Shown in pieces: positions 9,429-18,514 of a DNA stretch of 64,000 bases. The notes beneath the pieces are model-generated. The model did no database searches. It was not told where the DNA came from and saw nothing but the letters and a program-made list of their open reading frames with translations. How positions within the stretch are numbered: position 1 is the first letter of the stretch; each line of letters opens with the position of its first letter. This DNA comes from Polyangium fumosum (GTDB taxonomy: Bacteria > Myxococcota_A > Polyangia > Polyangiales > Polyangiaceae): NCBI RefSeq assembly GCF_005144585.1, contig NZ_SSMQ01000035.1, forward strand, positions 60,280 to 124,279. The letters run 5' to 3'. A program made the position numbers and the translations under genes.

Positions 9429-10214
9429 ATGCGGAAGACCGTGGATCTGGAACTACAGGGCTCCGTCGTCTTCGTGACCGGCGCCTCCGGCGGCATCGGC
9501 AACGAGATATGCCGCGCGTTCCTCGAAGAGGGCGCCTCCGTCGTCGCCTTCTCGCGCCACGGCATGCCCGATGGAGACCCCGCGCGCGCCGTCTCGCTCA
9601 TGGGCGACGTGCGTGATCCCGCCGCCATGGACCAGGCCATGCGCGACGCCGAGGCGAGGTTCGGCCGGGTCGACGTCTGCGTCGCGTGCGCCGGCATCTG
9701 GCCGCCCGACGCGACGCCGCTGCACGAGATGGATCCCGCGCGCGCCCGCGACGTGGTCGAGACGAACCTGCTCGGCGCCCTTTGGACCGCGCGCGCATTC
9801 CTCGCCTCCCTCGCGCGAAAAGGCCCCCGTGAAGGCGAACGCGGCGCGAGCCTCGTCTTCGTCGGCTCCACCGCCGGCCGTTTCGGCGAACGCGGGCACA
9901 GCGAGTATGCGGCCAGCAAGGCCGGGCTCCGGGGCCTCATGCTTTCGCTGAAGAACGAGATCGTATCGCTCGATCCGCGCGGCCGCGTGAACCTGGTCGA
10001 GCCGGGCTGGACCGTGACGCCGATGGTCGAGGCGTGCCTCGCGCAGCACGGCGCGCTCGAGACCACGCTGCGGACGATGCCGCTCCAAAAGCTCGCGACC
10101 CCGACGGACGTCGCGCGGGCGGTCCTGTTTCTTTCGTCTCCCGCGATGGCGGGGCACCTCTCGGGCGAGGCGCTCCTCGTCGCCGGCGGAATGGAGGGGC
10201 GCGTGCTCTGGTGA
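9429..10214 (+). CDS. Short-chain dehydrogenase/reductase (SDR)
   Basis: 261 residues from ATG 9429; an in-frame GTG at 9393 is possible. It has the classical SDR cofactor motif TGASGGIG (residues 17-24), the VACAG variant of NNAG, and the catalytic YAASK with Tyr160 and Lys164, plus the PGW turn after the active site. The length fits a single-domain NAD(P)H-dependent oxidoreductase acting in the cytosol. The substrate cannot be read from the sequence. It is followed within ten bases by a hypothetical gene and may be co-transcribed with it. Confidence 0.85.
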   Translation: MRKTVDLELQGSVVFVTGASGGIGNEICRAFLEEGASVVAFSRHGMPDGDPARAVSLMGDVRDPAAMDQAMRDAEARFGRVDVCVACAGIWPPDATPLHEMDPARARDVVETNLLGALWTARAFLASLARKGPREGERGASLVFVGSTAGRFGERGHSEYAASKAGLRGLMLSLKNEIVSLDPRGRVNLVEPGWTVTPMVEACLAQHGALETTLRTMPLQKLATPTDVARAVLFLSSPAMAGHLSGEALLVAGGMEGRVLW

Positions 10215-10223
10215 GCCCGGCGC

Positions 10224-10775
10224 GTGCCGATGCAAGACCTCGTCCAGACGTTCCACGACCGGTTCGGCATCCTCCCGCCGGAGGGCATGCTGCCCACGGG
10301 TCCGCTCCGTCCTTTTGACGGGACGGCGACGCTCGTCGGCTCCGAGGTCGCGCACGCGCACGGCGTCGCCCTCGCGCAGGACGAAATCGGCCCGTTTCTC
10401 CGGACGGCCCCCGAGGGATACTTGCTCGTCGGCTTCTGGGGGCACGGCGTGCAGAGCCACGCCTTTTATTACGTCCGCGTCGACGCGCAAAGCCGCGTCT
10501 ATTTCCGCCTCCCGCACGGCGGCGTGTACATGGACAACGAGCGCGCGGCGCAGCGCATTCGCGTGTTTTTGACCCGGTATTTTGCGATCGAGCCCGTCCT
10601 TCGCACCCGGACGACCTCGTTCGTCGCGGTCGACGCCATGGGCGAGGCGCGATACCGGCTCGTCGGCAAGGACGGAACGAAGGTCGAGCTCGATCGCAGC
10701 CTGCTCGTCGACGCCTCGTTCGAGGAGCGATTCGCCCCCGTCCTGCCTCCCCCCGCGCCACGTGACGTCTCGTGA
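10224..10775 (+). CDS. Conserved-looking hypothetical protein
   Basis: 183 residues; GTG 10224 is used, with an ATG two codons later (10230) equally possible. No signal peptide or membrane segment. Mixed alpha/beta composition with a central aromatic stretch (YLLVGFWGHGVQSHAFYYVRV) and a repeated-looking RV/FR pattern. It starts ten bases after the SDR stop, which suggests one transcription unit. Function not recognised; a SMI1/KNR4-like fold is possible from the GHG...SHAFYY stretch but I would not assign it. Confidence 0.6.
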   Translation: MPMQDLVQTFHDRFGILPPEGMLPTGPLRPFDGTATLVGSEVAHAHGVALAQDEIGPFLRTAPEGYLLVGFWGHGVQSHAFYYVRVDAQSRVYFRLPHGGVYMDNERAAQRIRVFLTRYFAIEPVLRTRTTSFVAVDAMGEARYRLVGKDGTKVELDRSLLVDASFEERFAPVLPPPAPRDVS

Positions 10776-10827
10776 TACGTTGCTCCGTGCTTGCGAAGCG
10801 CGTCGCGTCGCGGTACCGCGTTACCGC

Positions 10828-11238
10828 ATGGGAACGCGCCGCATCGTCCGCACGTACATGACCCGGAGCCCGCTGACCGTCCCGCGCACGACCACCATGG
10901 CGCGCGCGATGAAGCTGCTCGACGAGCACAACTTCCGGCACCTGCCGATCGTCGACGAGGCCGGCAAGCTCATCGGCCTTTTGTCGGAGCGCGAGCTCAA
11001 GATCGTGGAGAACATGCGCGTCGTCGACGCGGGCATGGCCTGCGTCGAGGACTTCATCCTGGGCCCGCCCTACAGCGTCTCGCCCGAGACCCCGCTCGCC
11101 GAGGTCACGCGCACCATGGCCGAGAAGAAATACGGCTCGGCCGTGGTCGTCGAGGGCGATACGGTCGTGGGCCTTTTCACGACGGTGGACGCGCTCCGGG
11201 CCCTGACCACGATGCTCGACGAGGTCGAGGGCGGCTAG
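10828..11238 (+). CDS. Tandem CBS-domain protein
   Basis: 136 residues made almost only of two CBS domains: residues about 8-60 (VRTYMTRSPLTV...HLPIVDEAGKLIGLLSERE) and about 75-130 (YSVSPETPLAEV...SAVVVEGDTVVGLFTTVDALRAL). Such stand-alone pairs (Bateman modules) bind adenine nucleotides or related ligands and regulate partners or serve as energy sensors. The ATG at 10828 is the start that gives a complete first domain; longer open sequence upstream lies inside the preceding gene's region and looks non-coding. It ends 3 bases before the convergent lipoprotein gene's stop. Confidence 0.85.
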   Translation: MGTRRIVRTYMTRSPLTVPRTTTMARAMKLLDEHNFRHLPIVDEAGKLIGLLSERELKIVENMRVVDAGMACVEDFILGPPYSVSPETPLAEVTRTMAEKKYGSAVVVEGDTVVGLFTTVDALRALTTMLDEVEGG

Positions 11239-11241
11239 TCC

Positions 11242-12399
11242 TCATTGCACCACGCCCGGCAAGGTGCCCGGGCCATACCGCGCGACGACGCCCTTGCGGC
11301 GCACGCCCGCGGCCTTCGGTGCATAAAAATCGCCCCCCACGGTCCAGAACGAGCCTTTCCCGTCCGACCAGGCCGCGTGCAGGTCGTCGTACGGCTCGAT
11401 CACGAACTCGTCGATCCACGCCCCATCCACGAGCCGCTGCTTTTGCCCGCCGTCGCCCACGAGGAGCGCCGAGCCCGAGGGGCCGCAGGCGACGCCGCTC
11501 ACGAGGTTCGTCAGGGAAACGTTCACTTCGGAAAAATCGTCCCCGTCCGAGCGGAGCACGACGGCGCCGCCGACGGCGTACACCTCCTTTGCCCCGCACC
11601 CGGACACGGTGAGCAGCTTGCCCTGCGTGGGCGCAGGTTCGACGAGCGACCACGCCGCGCCTTTTTTGCGCCAGATCGTTCCTTTCTCGCCCACGGCATA
11701 CAGATCCTCCGGCGTGTTGCCCCAGATCTTGTAGAGCGTGCGGCCGAGGGGCGCGCCGGGCAGCGGCTCGGGCTTCCAGGTCGCGCCGTCCCAGCGGAGG
11801 ACGATGTCGTTTGGCGCGCCAATCCCCCCGCCGGGCGTGCCGCCGACGGCGAAGGCCTCGGTCTTCGAGAAGGCCATGACGCCCCAAAGCGTCGCCTCCA
11901 CGCCAGACGTGTGCTCCGTGAACGACGCGCCGTCCCAGTGCGTGATGCGCCCTCGTTCTCCGACGAACCACACGTCGTCGGGGCCCGTGCCGTGCACCCA
12001 CCAGTACGTCTCGGCGCCGCCCGGGGAGAGCCGCTTCCACGCGGCGCCGTCGAAATGCACGACGAGCGTCTCGAATCCGTCATTGCCGAGCGGCCCTCCG
12101 ACGGCGAACACGTGCGAGGGGCTCGCGCCCCAGATCGAGAGCACCGCGCCGTCGAGGTCCTGCGCATCGAGCACGGTTTGCCAGGCCGAGGGCCCCGGAT
12201 CTCCGCCGCTTCCGCCCATCCCGCCCGCACCACCGTCGCCGCCCGCGCCTCCGCTGCCCGCGTCGCCGCCCTGGCCGCCTGCGCCGCTGCTTTGCTGGGC
12301 TCCGCTCGACGCCGCGCCGCCGGAGGCCTCGGAGGGGCCGCAGGCGGGCAGGACGAACAACGTGGCGAGGGTCAGGGGCAGGGCGAGGGCGCGAGGCAT
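11242..12399 (-). CDS. Beta-propeller-like surface lipoprotein
   Basis: 385 residues. Signal peptide with lipobox LPAC at about residues 17-20, then a low-complexity Gly/Ser/Ala linker to about residue 70, typical of myxobacterial surface lipoproteins. The rest holds six or more repeats of a W-G/D pattern such as LSIWGASPSHVFAVGG, VHGTGPDDVWFVGE, LWGVMAFSKTEAFAVGG and IWGNTPEDLYAVGE, which fits a beta-propeller with one strand set per 45-50 residues. Probably displayed on the cell surface; ligand unknown. Confidence 0.75.
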   Translation of the reverse strand: MPRALALPLTLATLFVLPACGPSEASGGAASSGAQQSSGAGGQGGDAGSGGAGGDGGAGGMGGSGGDPGPSAWQTVLDAQDLDGAVLSIWGASPSHVFAVGGPLGNDGFETLVVHFDGAAWKRLSPGGAETYWWVHGTGPDDVWFVGERGRITHWDGASFTEHTSGVEATLWGVMAFSKTEAFAVGGTPGGGIGAPNDIVLRWDGATWKPEPLPGAPLGRTLYKIWGNTPEDLYAVGEKGTIWRKKGAAWSLVEPAPTQGKLLTVSGCGAKEVYAVGGAVVLRSDGDDFSEVNVSLTNLVSGVACGPSGSALLVGDGGQKQRLVDGAWIDEFVIEPYDDLHAAWSDGKGSFWTVGGDFYAPKAAGVRRKGVVARYGPGTLPGVVQ

Positions 12400-12463
12400 G
12401 GGGAGCCATCGTGCCTCATCGAGGTTGCGAGCGTAAAGAGCCGCGCCCGCGCGTGGAAAATGC

Positions 12464-13330
12464 TCAAGGCTCCGCGAAGACCTCGTCGATCATCGTCGCG
12501 GAGAGCAGGCGCAGGATCCACGCGTCGAGCATGGCGCGGCTGGCCCCGGTGATGCGCGCGTCGGCGTCCGCTGAAATCTCGCCGAAGCGAGCCCGGAGCA
12601 AGGTCCGGAGCGCTTCGCGGCGGCCTTCGTCGCGGCCTTCATCGCGGCCTTCGTCGCGTGCGCTTTCCTTCAGCTTTGCGAGCTCCGTGTTTCCTTTTCG
12701 TTCGAGCGCGCGCACCACCTCGAGCTCCGCGTTTTGCGCGTCGAGCAGCGCGCGCACCGCAATGGGCCGCACGAAGCACGGATCTTCGAGCATGCCGTCC
12801 AAGAGGAGCGGCACGAACGCGTGTTTCTCCGTCGACCACTCGCAGACCTCGCGGCGCTTGACGAAGATCGCGAATACTCGACGAACGCCGCGCTCCGCGA
12901 GATCCTCGGCCTTCTCGACCACGTCGCGCACGCTCTGCTCGTTCACGATCTCGAACGAGATCTCCTCCAGGAAACGCCGCCCGGTGGCCGGATCCTGCCC
13001 TTCCCGCCGGATCGACAGGTCGGTCGCGAAGTTCGAGCCTTCGGACACGCGGGTGAGCAGCTCCGTCGAGGGCCGGTAGCCCGGTCGGACGTGCGGGAGG
13101 ATCAAAAAATCCAGGCTCGTCTGCAGGTCCGCGTGAGGTTCGAGCGCCGGCTGCGCGACGACCTTGCGGCCGCGGATCATCTCGTCCCGCGTCGTCTCGG
13201 GCATGACGATGTGCTCGTCGACCGGCGGAAAACGCCCCGGGCGGGAGCCTGACGGAGGGAACGACAGCGCCGCGCCGCCGCCGCGCGACGGCGCGAGGAG
13301 GACCGTCGACCGATCCGGCTTGGGATCCAT
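12464..13330 (-). CDS. Uma2-like PD-(D/E)XK nuclease-fold protein
   Basis: 288 residues from ATG 13330 (a TTG three codons upstream is also open). The middle contains SNFATDLSIRREGQD and FLEEISFEIVNEQS followed by RRVFAIFVKRREVCEW, the spacing of acidic and basic residues seen in Uma2/DUF820-type PD-(D/E)XK proteins, which are very numerous in Cyanobacteria and Myxococcota. The tail (from about residue 205) is a charged helix containing ARDEGRDEGRDEGRREALR encoded by three perfect or near-perfect 12-bp repeats, then a helix resembling the C-terminus of Rpn/DUF4351 proteins. Biological role of the family is unsettled. A TAGGTT hexamer lies 7 bases upstream of the start. Confidence 0.6.
   Translation of the reverse strand: MDPKPDRSTVLLAPSRGGGAALSFPPSGSRPGRFPPVDEHIVMPETTRDEMIRGRKVVAQPALEPHADLQTSLDFLILPHVRPGYRPSTELLTRVSEGSNFATDLSIRREGQDPATGRRFLEEISFEIVNEQSVRDVVEKAEDLAERGVRRVFAIFVKRREVCEWSTEKHAFVPLLLDGMLEDPCFVRPIAVRALLDAQNAELEVVRALERKGNTELAKLKESARDEGRDEGRDEGRREALRTLLRARFGEISADADARITGASRAMLDAWILRLLSATMIDEVFAEP
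12623..12658. repeat. 3 x 12-bp in-frame tandem repeat (DEGR codons)
   Basis: Three consecutive copies of GGCCTTCGTCGC on the plus strand (the middle one with one change, CATCGC) lie inside the Uma2-like gene and encode repeats of Asp-Glu-Gly-Arg. The unit is a multiple of three, so copy-number changes would keep the frame and change the length of the charged helix. Confidence 0.85.
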
Positions 13331-13337
13331 GCCCCTC

Positions 13338-13343
13338 AACCTA
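13338..13343 (-). promoter_or_regulatory. Candidate -10 element (TAGGTT) of a near-leaderless transcript
   Basis: Minus-strand TAGGTT ends 7 bases before ATG 13330. The 7 bases in between (GAGGGGC) could also act as a weak ribosome-binding site, so both readings remain open. Confidence 0.3.
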
Positions 13344-13426
13344 GCAGATGCGAACCCCCTCCGGGAGCCCCAAAACGCGCTTCTCGCCCTCCGCGGGCAA
13401 ACCCCTCGCGTCCGCCGAGGATCGGC

Positions 13427-13432
13427 TATAGT
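13427..13432 (+). promoter_or_regulatory. Candidate -10 element (TATAGT) of a leaderless transcript
   Basis: TATAGT is the most AT-rich and consensus-like hexamer in this GC-rich stretch and ends 8 bases before the GTG start at 13441. A transcription start about 7 bases downstream would fall on the start codon. No -35 consensus at the usual distance. Confidence 0.45.
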
Positions 13433-13440
13433 CCCCCGCC

Positions 13441-15045
13441 GTGGACGCGCGCCGAACGCCCCCGAACGAGGTGCCGCGAGCGCGTTTCTTCGCGTTCGTC
13501 CTGGCCCTTGCCGTGTTCGTCGGGTGTGGCGCGCCCGACGAGCCGCCGGGACGCTCTGTCGAGGGGCCGGAGCCGGCCGTGCCTGTGGCGTCGCTCGCTT
13601 CGGGCGGCGCGCTCCCGCTCCCGCCCGAGCCCTCGGCCGCGAGCGAGCCCGAGCCCGAGGGCCCCGCGCCGGCGGACCTCGAGCCGGGCCAGGGCCACGA
13701 GCTCGCCAGCATCGCGATGCGCAACTTCGTGTACATCGCGCCCGATTACCAGTCCACGCGGCTCGGATACCTGCGCGCAGGCGCCATCGTCCCGCGCGCC
13801 GCCGAGCCAGCCGGGTTCAAGCGGTGCAAGGGCGGCTTTTATCGGATCGACCCGCGTGGCTACGTCTGCGTGGGCACGGGCGCGACGCTCGACACGAAGC
13901 ACCCGATCGCCCTCGCGGCCGTCCGCGGCCCGCGCCGGGGCGAGCCTTTCCCGTACCATTACGTCGTTTCGCGCAGCCCCCCGCCGCACCTCTACGTCCA
14001 CCTCCCCACGCCCGAGGAGCAACGCACCGTCGAGGGCCGCCCCCTCGGCGCCCGCGGCATGAATGCCTGGATCGTGCAGGAGATTGGCAGGACGATCGGC
14101 GACGCCGATCCGATCTCCGCGTTCCTCGAATCCGGTCGTGATTTGCCGAAGCCCGCGGGCGCCGAGGAGAAGGTCCGGTTCCACGCGCACCGCGGCCGCG
14201 CGAAGGCGCGATCGGCCTTCGGGCTGATGGCCTCCTTCGATTGGACGGGCCGCCGCTTCGGCCTCACGACCGAGCTCGACCTCGTGCCGATCGATCGCAC
14301 GCGGCCCGCGCACGTCTCCGAGCTGCGCGGCGTCGTCTTCAAGGCCCCGGGCGTGCCGGCATTCGTCATGCACCAGGGACTCCGGGCGCTCCGGCCCGAC
14401 GAAGAGGGCAAGCTCCGGCCCGCGGAGTACGTCCCTTTCCGGAGCGGCTGGGTGCTCACGGGGCGCGCGTCGAGCGGCGGCGCGCACCGCGCCGAGGGCA
14501 AACCGGGCGAGGCGCTCGCGGCCTACCTGGAGACCACCGAGGGCGTGTGGCTCGCGGCGAGCAGCCTGCGGGTCGGACGGCTCGGGCAGGATCTCTGGGG
14601 CCACGCGAAGCGCGGTAAGCGCTGGATCGATATCTCGATCGAGCTGCAGATGCTCGTCGCGTATGAGGGAAATACGCCGGTGTTCGCCACGCTCGTCTCC
14701 ACGGGCAAGGGCGGGCTCTCGGACCCGGAGATCACGGGCGCCACGGTCCAGGGCACGTTTTTCGTGCAATCGAAGCACGTCACGGCGACGATGGACGGCG
14801 ATCCGGCGAGCGAGGCCGCCTTCGAACTCCACGACGTGCCTTACGTCCAGTACTTCCACCAGAATTACGCCATTCACGGCGCTTACTGGCACGACGAATT
14901 CGGCAAGGCGCGCAGCAATGGCTGCGTGAACGTCTCGCCCGCAGACGCGGCCTGGCTCTTCGAGTTCACCGATCCGCCCGTCCCGGCCGCGTGGCACGGC
15001 GCGATGACGCCCGCGGGCGGTACGCTCGTGTACGTCCATCCTTGA
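13441..15045 (+). CDS. L,D-transpeptidase (YkuD) lipoprotein
   Basis: 534 residues, GTG start, with a signal ending in a lipobox-like VFVGC near residue 30 and a Pro/Glu-rich linker. The N-terminal half contains an SH3-like stretch (MRNFVYIAPDYQS...GYLRAGAIVP) that may bind the cell wall. The C-terminal catalytic domain has IHGAYWHDEFGKARSNGCVNVSP, with the nucleophile Cys495 and the HG/SNGC signature of YkuD L,D-transpeptidases. These enzymes form 3-3 peptidoglycan cross-links or attach outer-membrane proteins to the wall. The location fits the periplasm. Confidence 0.88.
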   Translation: MDARRTPPNEVPRARFFAFVLALAVFVGCGAPDEPPGRSVEGPEPAVPVASLASGGALPLPPEPSAASEPEPEGPAPADLEPGQGHELASIAMRNFVYIAPDYQSTRLGYLRAGAIVPRAAEPAGFKRCKGGFYRIDPRGYVCVGTGATLDTKHPIALAAVRGPRRGEPFPYHYVVSRSPPPHLYVHLPTPEEQRTVEGRPLGARGMNAWIVQEIGRTIGDADPISAFLESGRDLPKPAGAEEKVRFHAHRGRAKARSAFGLMASFDWTGRRFGLTTELDLVPIDRTRPAHVSELRGVVFKAPGVPAFVMHQGLRALRPDEEGKLRPAEYVPFRSGWVLTGRASSGGAHRAEGKPGEALAAYLETTEGVWLAASSLRVGRLGQDLWGHAKRGKRWIDISIELQMLVAYEGNTPVFATLVSTGKGGLSDPEITGATVQGTFFVQSKHVTATMDGDPASEAAFELHDVPYVQYFHQNYAIHGAYWHDEFGKARSNGCVNVSPADAAWLFEFTDPPVPAAWHGAMTPAGGTLVYVHP

Positions 15046-15166
15046 ACAGGCGCTCCCTGGAGAGCACGATTGGTACCCGCGCTTCCCACTTGATCCTTCT
15101 TCCCAGCATGGGTTAGATCTTCGAGATTTCGTGTCTCATTTTTCGCTGACGGAAAGGACGAAGGTC

Positions 15167-18100
15167 ATGCGGGCTCTCCGGGCCGGATTCTCCCTGTCAC
15201 GTGCTGGGCTTTGTGGTTCCCTCCTCGTGCTCTTGTGCGCCGGTTGCGGGGCCGAGCCGACGGGCGGTCCGCTCGGCGGAGGCAGCGGTATCGACCTCGA
15301 CCCGGTGCCCCCGGACGTCGACGATCCGCAGGATGTCCGGCCGCTCCCGCCCCTCCCGACGGGCCCTGAGGCGCGCCCCGACCCGCCGCCGCTGCCGTCG
15401 CAAGGCGCCACGTCGTTCCTCTCCGCCGACGAGCCTTGGCTCCAATGGGGCGAAGAAGAGGAAGAAGAGGAAGAGGAAGAAGAGGAGGAAGAGGAAGAAC
15501 GCGAGCTCGAGGAGGGCGATATCTATCGTGTCCTCAGCGACGGCATGCTCCTCAACCTGAACCTCTATCGGGGCCTTCAGGTCATCGACATCGGCGACCT
15601 CTCGGACACCGAGATCGTCGGCCGTTTGCCCATTCAGGGCACGCCCGTCGAGATGTACGTCGACGGCGATCGCGCCGTCATCCTGCTGAACGAGTGGTCC
15701 GGCTACGAGGGGCACCCCGAGAAGCTCGTCGTGCAGAACCGAACGGGCGGGACGATTTTGCTCGTCGACGTCGCCGATCGGCACCACCCGAAGCTCCTCT
15801 CGCAGCGATACATCCCGGGCAGCATCCAGACGAGCCGTTATGCGAACGGCCAGTCCAAGGATTCGCTGTACGTCGCCGCCAGCGAATGGAAGTACAAGAA
15901 GGTCGACGACGAGTGGCAATACGTGCTCACGAGCACCGTGAAGAGCTTCGACGTCGCCCCCACGAAGCTCATCTCGAAATCGGAGATCACGCTCGGCGGC
16001 GACGTGACGGACGTGCACGCCGAGGGCGACGTCCTGCTCGTGGCCCGCGGCAACTCCGCGTGGTCGGACCAGAGCAGCAATGTCGCGGTCGTGGACATCT
16101 CGAACATCAACGGCTCGATGACCCTGCGCGACGAGATCACCGTCCCGGGCTTCGTGCGCTCACAGTTCCACATGGATATGCGCGGCGACGTCCTGCGCGT
16201 CTTCTCCGGCCCGCGGTGGGGCGTCGGCAAGCAGAGCCACCTCACGACGTTCGACGCGTCGAACCTCGACACGCTCGTCCCTATCGATCATGTCGCCTTC
16301 GGGACGGATCAGGCGATGTTCGGCGCGATCTTCCTCGACGATCGGGCGTTTGCCGTGACGTACATGCAGACGGATCCGTTCCACGCCTTCTCGGTCGGGG
16401 CGGACGGCAGCGTCGAGGAGAAGAGCGAGTTCATCGTCTCCGGGTGGAATGATTTCTTCCGGCCTGCGTTCTCCGCGTCGCGCCTCATCGGCATCGGGGT
16501 GAACGACGAGAATGGCTCGCGCAAGCTCGCGGTGAGCCTCTACGACATTACGAACCTCGAGAACCCGAACCCGCTCGTGACGCGGTCGGAGGTCGGCGGG
16601 CAGGGCGGCGGATGGAATTGGTCCGAGGCGAGCTGGGATCACCGCGCGTTCACGGTATCGGACAATGCGGTGAACGTACTCTCTCCGAGCGGCGAGACGG
16701 AGACGGGCCTCGTCCTCCTGCCATTTTATGGGTATCAGTACGGAGCGGGCGGGGCGTGGGAGGCGAAATCGGCGGTCCAGATCTTCACGTTCTCGAACCA
16801 TACGGTGACGCGGCGCGGGGTCATGTTGCACTCGGATCCCGTGCGCCGCACCTTCCGCTTGCCGAACCAGAATGGCGCGAACCTGTCGGAGCGCGAGCTC
16901 CGCGTCTACGACCAGACGAACCCGGACAGCCCCGTCCTGCGGGATCAGCTCGAGCTCGCGCCGGAGTTCAGCGAGGTGTTCCCGGTCGGCAATTCCCACA
17001 TCGCGAGGGTGAAGGAGCCGAACTGGTTTTACTGGTGGTGGGATCCGAACAGCCCCAAGGTCGTGGAGATCGTCCCCAAGGGCCAGGATGTCGAGCTCGC
17101 CACGCCCGTCGCGAGCTTCGGGGTGCCCCAGAATGCGTCGCTCTTCCCGGTGGGCGACAAACTCGTCGCGGTGACGTCAATCCCGAACAACTGGCCGAAC
17201 TACCAGACCACGGCGCGTGTCTTCGACCTCTCCGACCCCACGAATCCCACGGAGGTCGGCTCGCTCGTCACGGACGACCTGCCCGGCGTGCAGACCTTGT
17301 ACGAGGGCAACCAATACGCCTCGTCCGTCCGCGTGCTCGGCGATTCGCTCGTCTTCACGAACGCCGAAGTCGTGTGGCACGAGCCGATCCACGTGAGCCA
17401 GTGCTGGGAGTACATCCTCACGAACGCCGATTGCTTCGGCGAAGAGGGCTGCACGTACCTCGCGGGCCAGCGTGATTGTTACGAGATCAATGGCAACCCC
17501 GAGGTGTGCGTCGGCGGTTTCGCCACCTGCACGGACCACCCGGACGCCGAGCCGTCGTGCGTGCCGCTCCCGGAGGGCGCGACGCCGGAGCAGCTCTCCG
17601 GTTATTGCTACAGCACCGAACAATCCCCCACCACCTCGCGATACTCGTTCAAGGTGCTCGACCTCTCGGATCCCACGGATCCGAAGGTCAGCGGCGTCGT
17701 CCAGACGCCCGTCGACGAGGATGGGGTTCGTTTGCTCGACGACGGCAATTCGCTCTACGTCACGGTCAAGAAGTCCGTGGATGTGCCGCTCGATGCACGG
17801 CCCTACGCGCAATACTTCGTTCGTCGCCTCGACGTCACGAACCCCGCGTCGCCCGTCCTCGGCCCGGCGATCAACGTCCCGGGCGAGCTTGTTGCCAAGC
17901 AGGGCTCGGTCCTCTTCACGCAGGACAAGCTGTGGGGCCAGCAGTTCGTGGATTCGGGCATCGCCAAGCTCGAGCTCTCGGGCGGCCTCGCGCACCTGCA
18001 GAACTACGAGCACCTGCCCTTCCGCCGGGTGAACTCCTTCGGCGTGGACGAGGGCGGCCTGCCCGTCGCCGTGCACGGGCTGCAATGGCAGCCGCACGCG

Positions 18101-18433
18101 TACTATTACGCGAACATCTCCCCCTCGTTCTCCGTCTTCGCGCCGCGCCCGAACGGCGACGATTTCGTCGCGCTCTCGACCACGCCCCTGCCGTCCTACC
18201 TCTGGCTGCAGCACGTCGAGCGCAACCGCGCGTTCCTCTCGACGTACGACGGGGTCCTGATGGTGAACCTCGACGCGCCGGAGACGCCGTTCGCCCAGGC
18301 CTTCTTCAAGACCTGGTATTATGGCGGCTCGGCCGCCCCGCGGATCCTCGACGATGAGGTCTACCTCCCCGCGGGGCCGTCCGGCATTCAGCAGCTCGGG
18401 ATCAACGCGTCGAACCTGCTGCAAACGCCCTGA
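15167..18433 (+). CDS. Beta-propeller domain (Beta_propel family) surface lipoprotein
   Basis: 1088 residues from ATG 15167, preferred over GTG 15131 because it begins a clean lipoprotein signal (MRALRAGF...LLVLLCAGCG). After a Pro/Gly-rich spacer comes an unbroken run of 16 Glu, then ELEEGDIYRVLSDGMLLNLN...GLQVIDIGDLSD, the start of a large beta-propeller region of the Beta_propel type found in archaea and myxobacteria. Repeats of DVADRHHPKLL, DISNINGSM, DLSDPTNP and DLSDPTDP mark successive blades. A Cys-rich insert (CWEYILTNADC...C) lies at about residues 745-830. Probably exposed on the cell surface; ligand unknown. It is convergent with the VIT/vWA gene and both probably end at the hairpin at 18447. 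Confidence 0.78.
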   Translation: MRALRAGFSLSRAGLCGSLLVLLCAGCGAEPTGGPLGGGSGIDLDPVPPDVDDPQDVRPLPPLPTGPEARPDPPPLPSQGATSFLSADEPWLQWGEEEEEEEEEEEEEEEERELEEGDIYRVLSDGMLLNLNLYRGLQVIDIGDLSDTEIVGRLPIQGTPVEMYVDGDRAVILLNEWSGYEGHPEKLVVQNRTGGTILLVDVADRHHPKLLSQRYIPGSIQTSRYANGQSKDSLYVAASEWKYKKVDDEWQYVLTSTVKSFDVAPTKLISKSEITLGGDVTDVHAEGDVLLVARGNSAWSDQSSNVAVVDISNINGSMTLRDEITVPGFVRSQFHMDMRGDVLRVFSGPRWGVGKQSHLTTFDASNLDTLVPIDHVAFGTDQAMFGAIFLDDRAFAVTYMQTDPFHAFSVGADGSVEEKSEFIVSGWNDFFRPAFSASRLIGIGVNDENGSRKLAVSLYDITNLENPNPLVTRSEVGGQGGGWNWSEASWDHRAFTVSDNAVNVLSPSGETETGLVLLPFYGYQYGAGGAWEAKSAVQIFTFSNHTVTRRGVMLHSDPVRRTFRLPNQNGANLSERELRVYDQTNPDSPVLRDQLELAPEFSEVFPVGNSHIARVKEPNWFYWWWDPNSPKVVEIVPKGQDVELATPVASFGVPQNASLFPVGDKLVAVTSIPNNWPNYQTTARVFDLSDPTNPTEVGSLVTDDLPGVQTLYEGNQYASSVRVLGDSLVFTNAEVVWHEPIHVSQCWEYILTNADCFGEEGCTYLAGQRDCYEINGNPEVCVGGFATCTDHPDAEPSCVPLPEGATPEQLSGYCYSTEQSPTTSRYSFKVLDLSDPTDPKVSGVVQTPVDEDGVRLLDDGNSLYVTVKKSVDVPLDARPYAQYFVRRLDVTNPASPVLGPAINVPGELVAKQGSVLFTQDKLWGQQFVDSGIAKLELSGGLAHLQNYEHLPFRRVNSFGVDEGGLPVAVHGLQWQPHAYYYANISPSFSVFAPRPNGDDFVALSTTPLPSYLWLQHVERNRAFLSTYDGVLMVNLDAPETPFAQAFFKTWYYGGSAAPRILDDEVYLPAGPSGIQQLGINASNLLQTP
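15452..15499 (+). repeat. 48-nt homopurine tract encoding 16 consecutive Glu
   Basis: Every base from 15452 to 15499 on the plus strand is A or G, reading as sixteen Glu codons that mix GAA and GAG. Mixed codon use shows the acidic run is under protein-level selection or was not formed by a simple single-codon expansion. A mirror-like homopurine run of this length can form triplex DNA and stall polymerases. Confidence 0.9.
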
Positions 18434-18446
18434 TTCAGGGTACCTC

Positions 18447-18474
18447 GAAGGCGCCGATGCCCGTCGGCGCCTTC
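18447..18474. terminator. Bidirectional hairpin between convergent genes
   Basis: Perfect 11-bp inverted repeat GAAGGCGCCGA / TCGGCGCCTTC with a 6-base loop, in the 81-bp space between two convergent stop codons. There is no clear T-run, so it fits a GC-rich terminator or mRNA end-stabilising hairpin used from both sides. Confidence 0.7.
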
Positions 18475-18514
18475 ACGCACACCCCCGCCCAAGCACACAC
18501 GGACGCGGCGCGGC

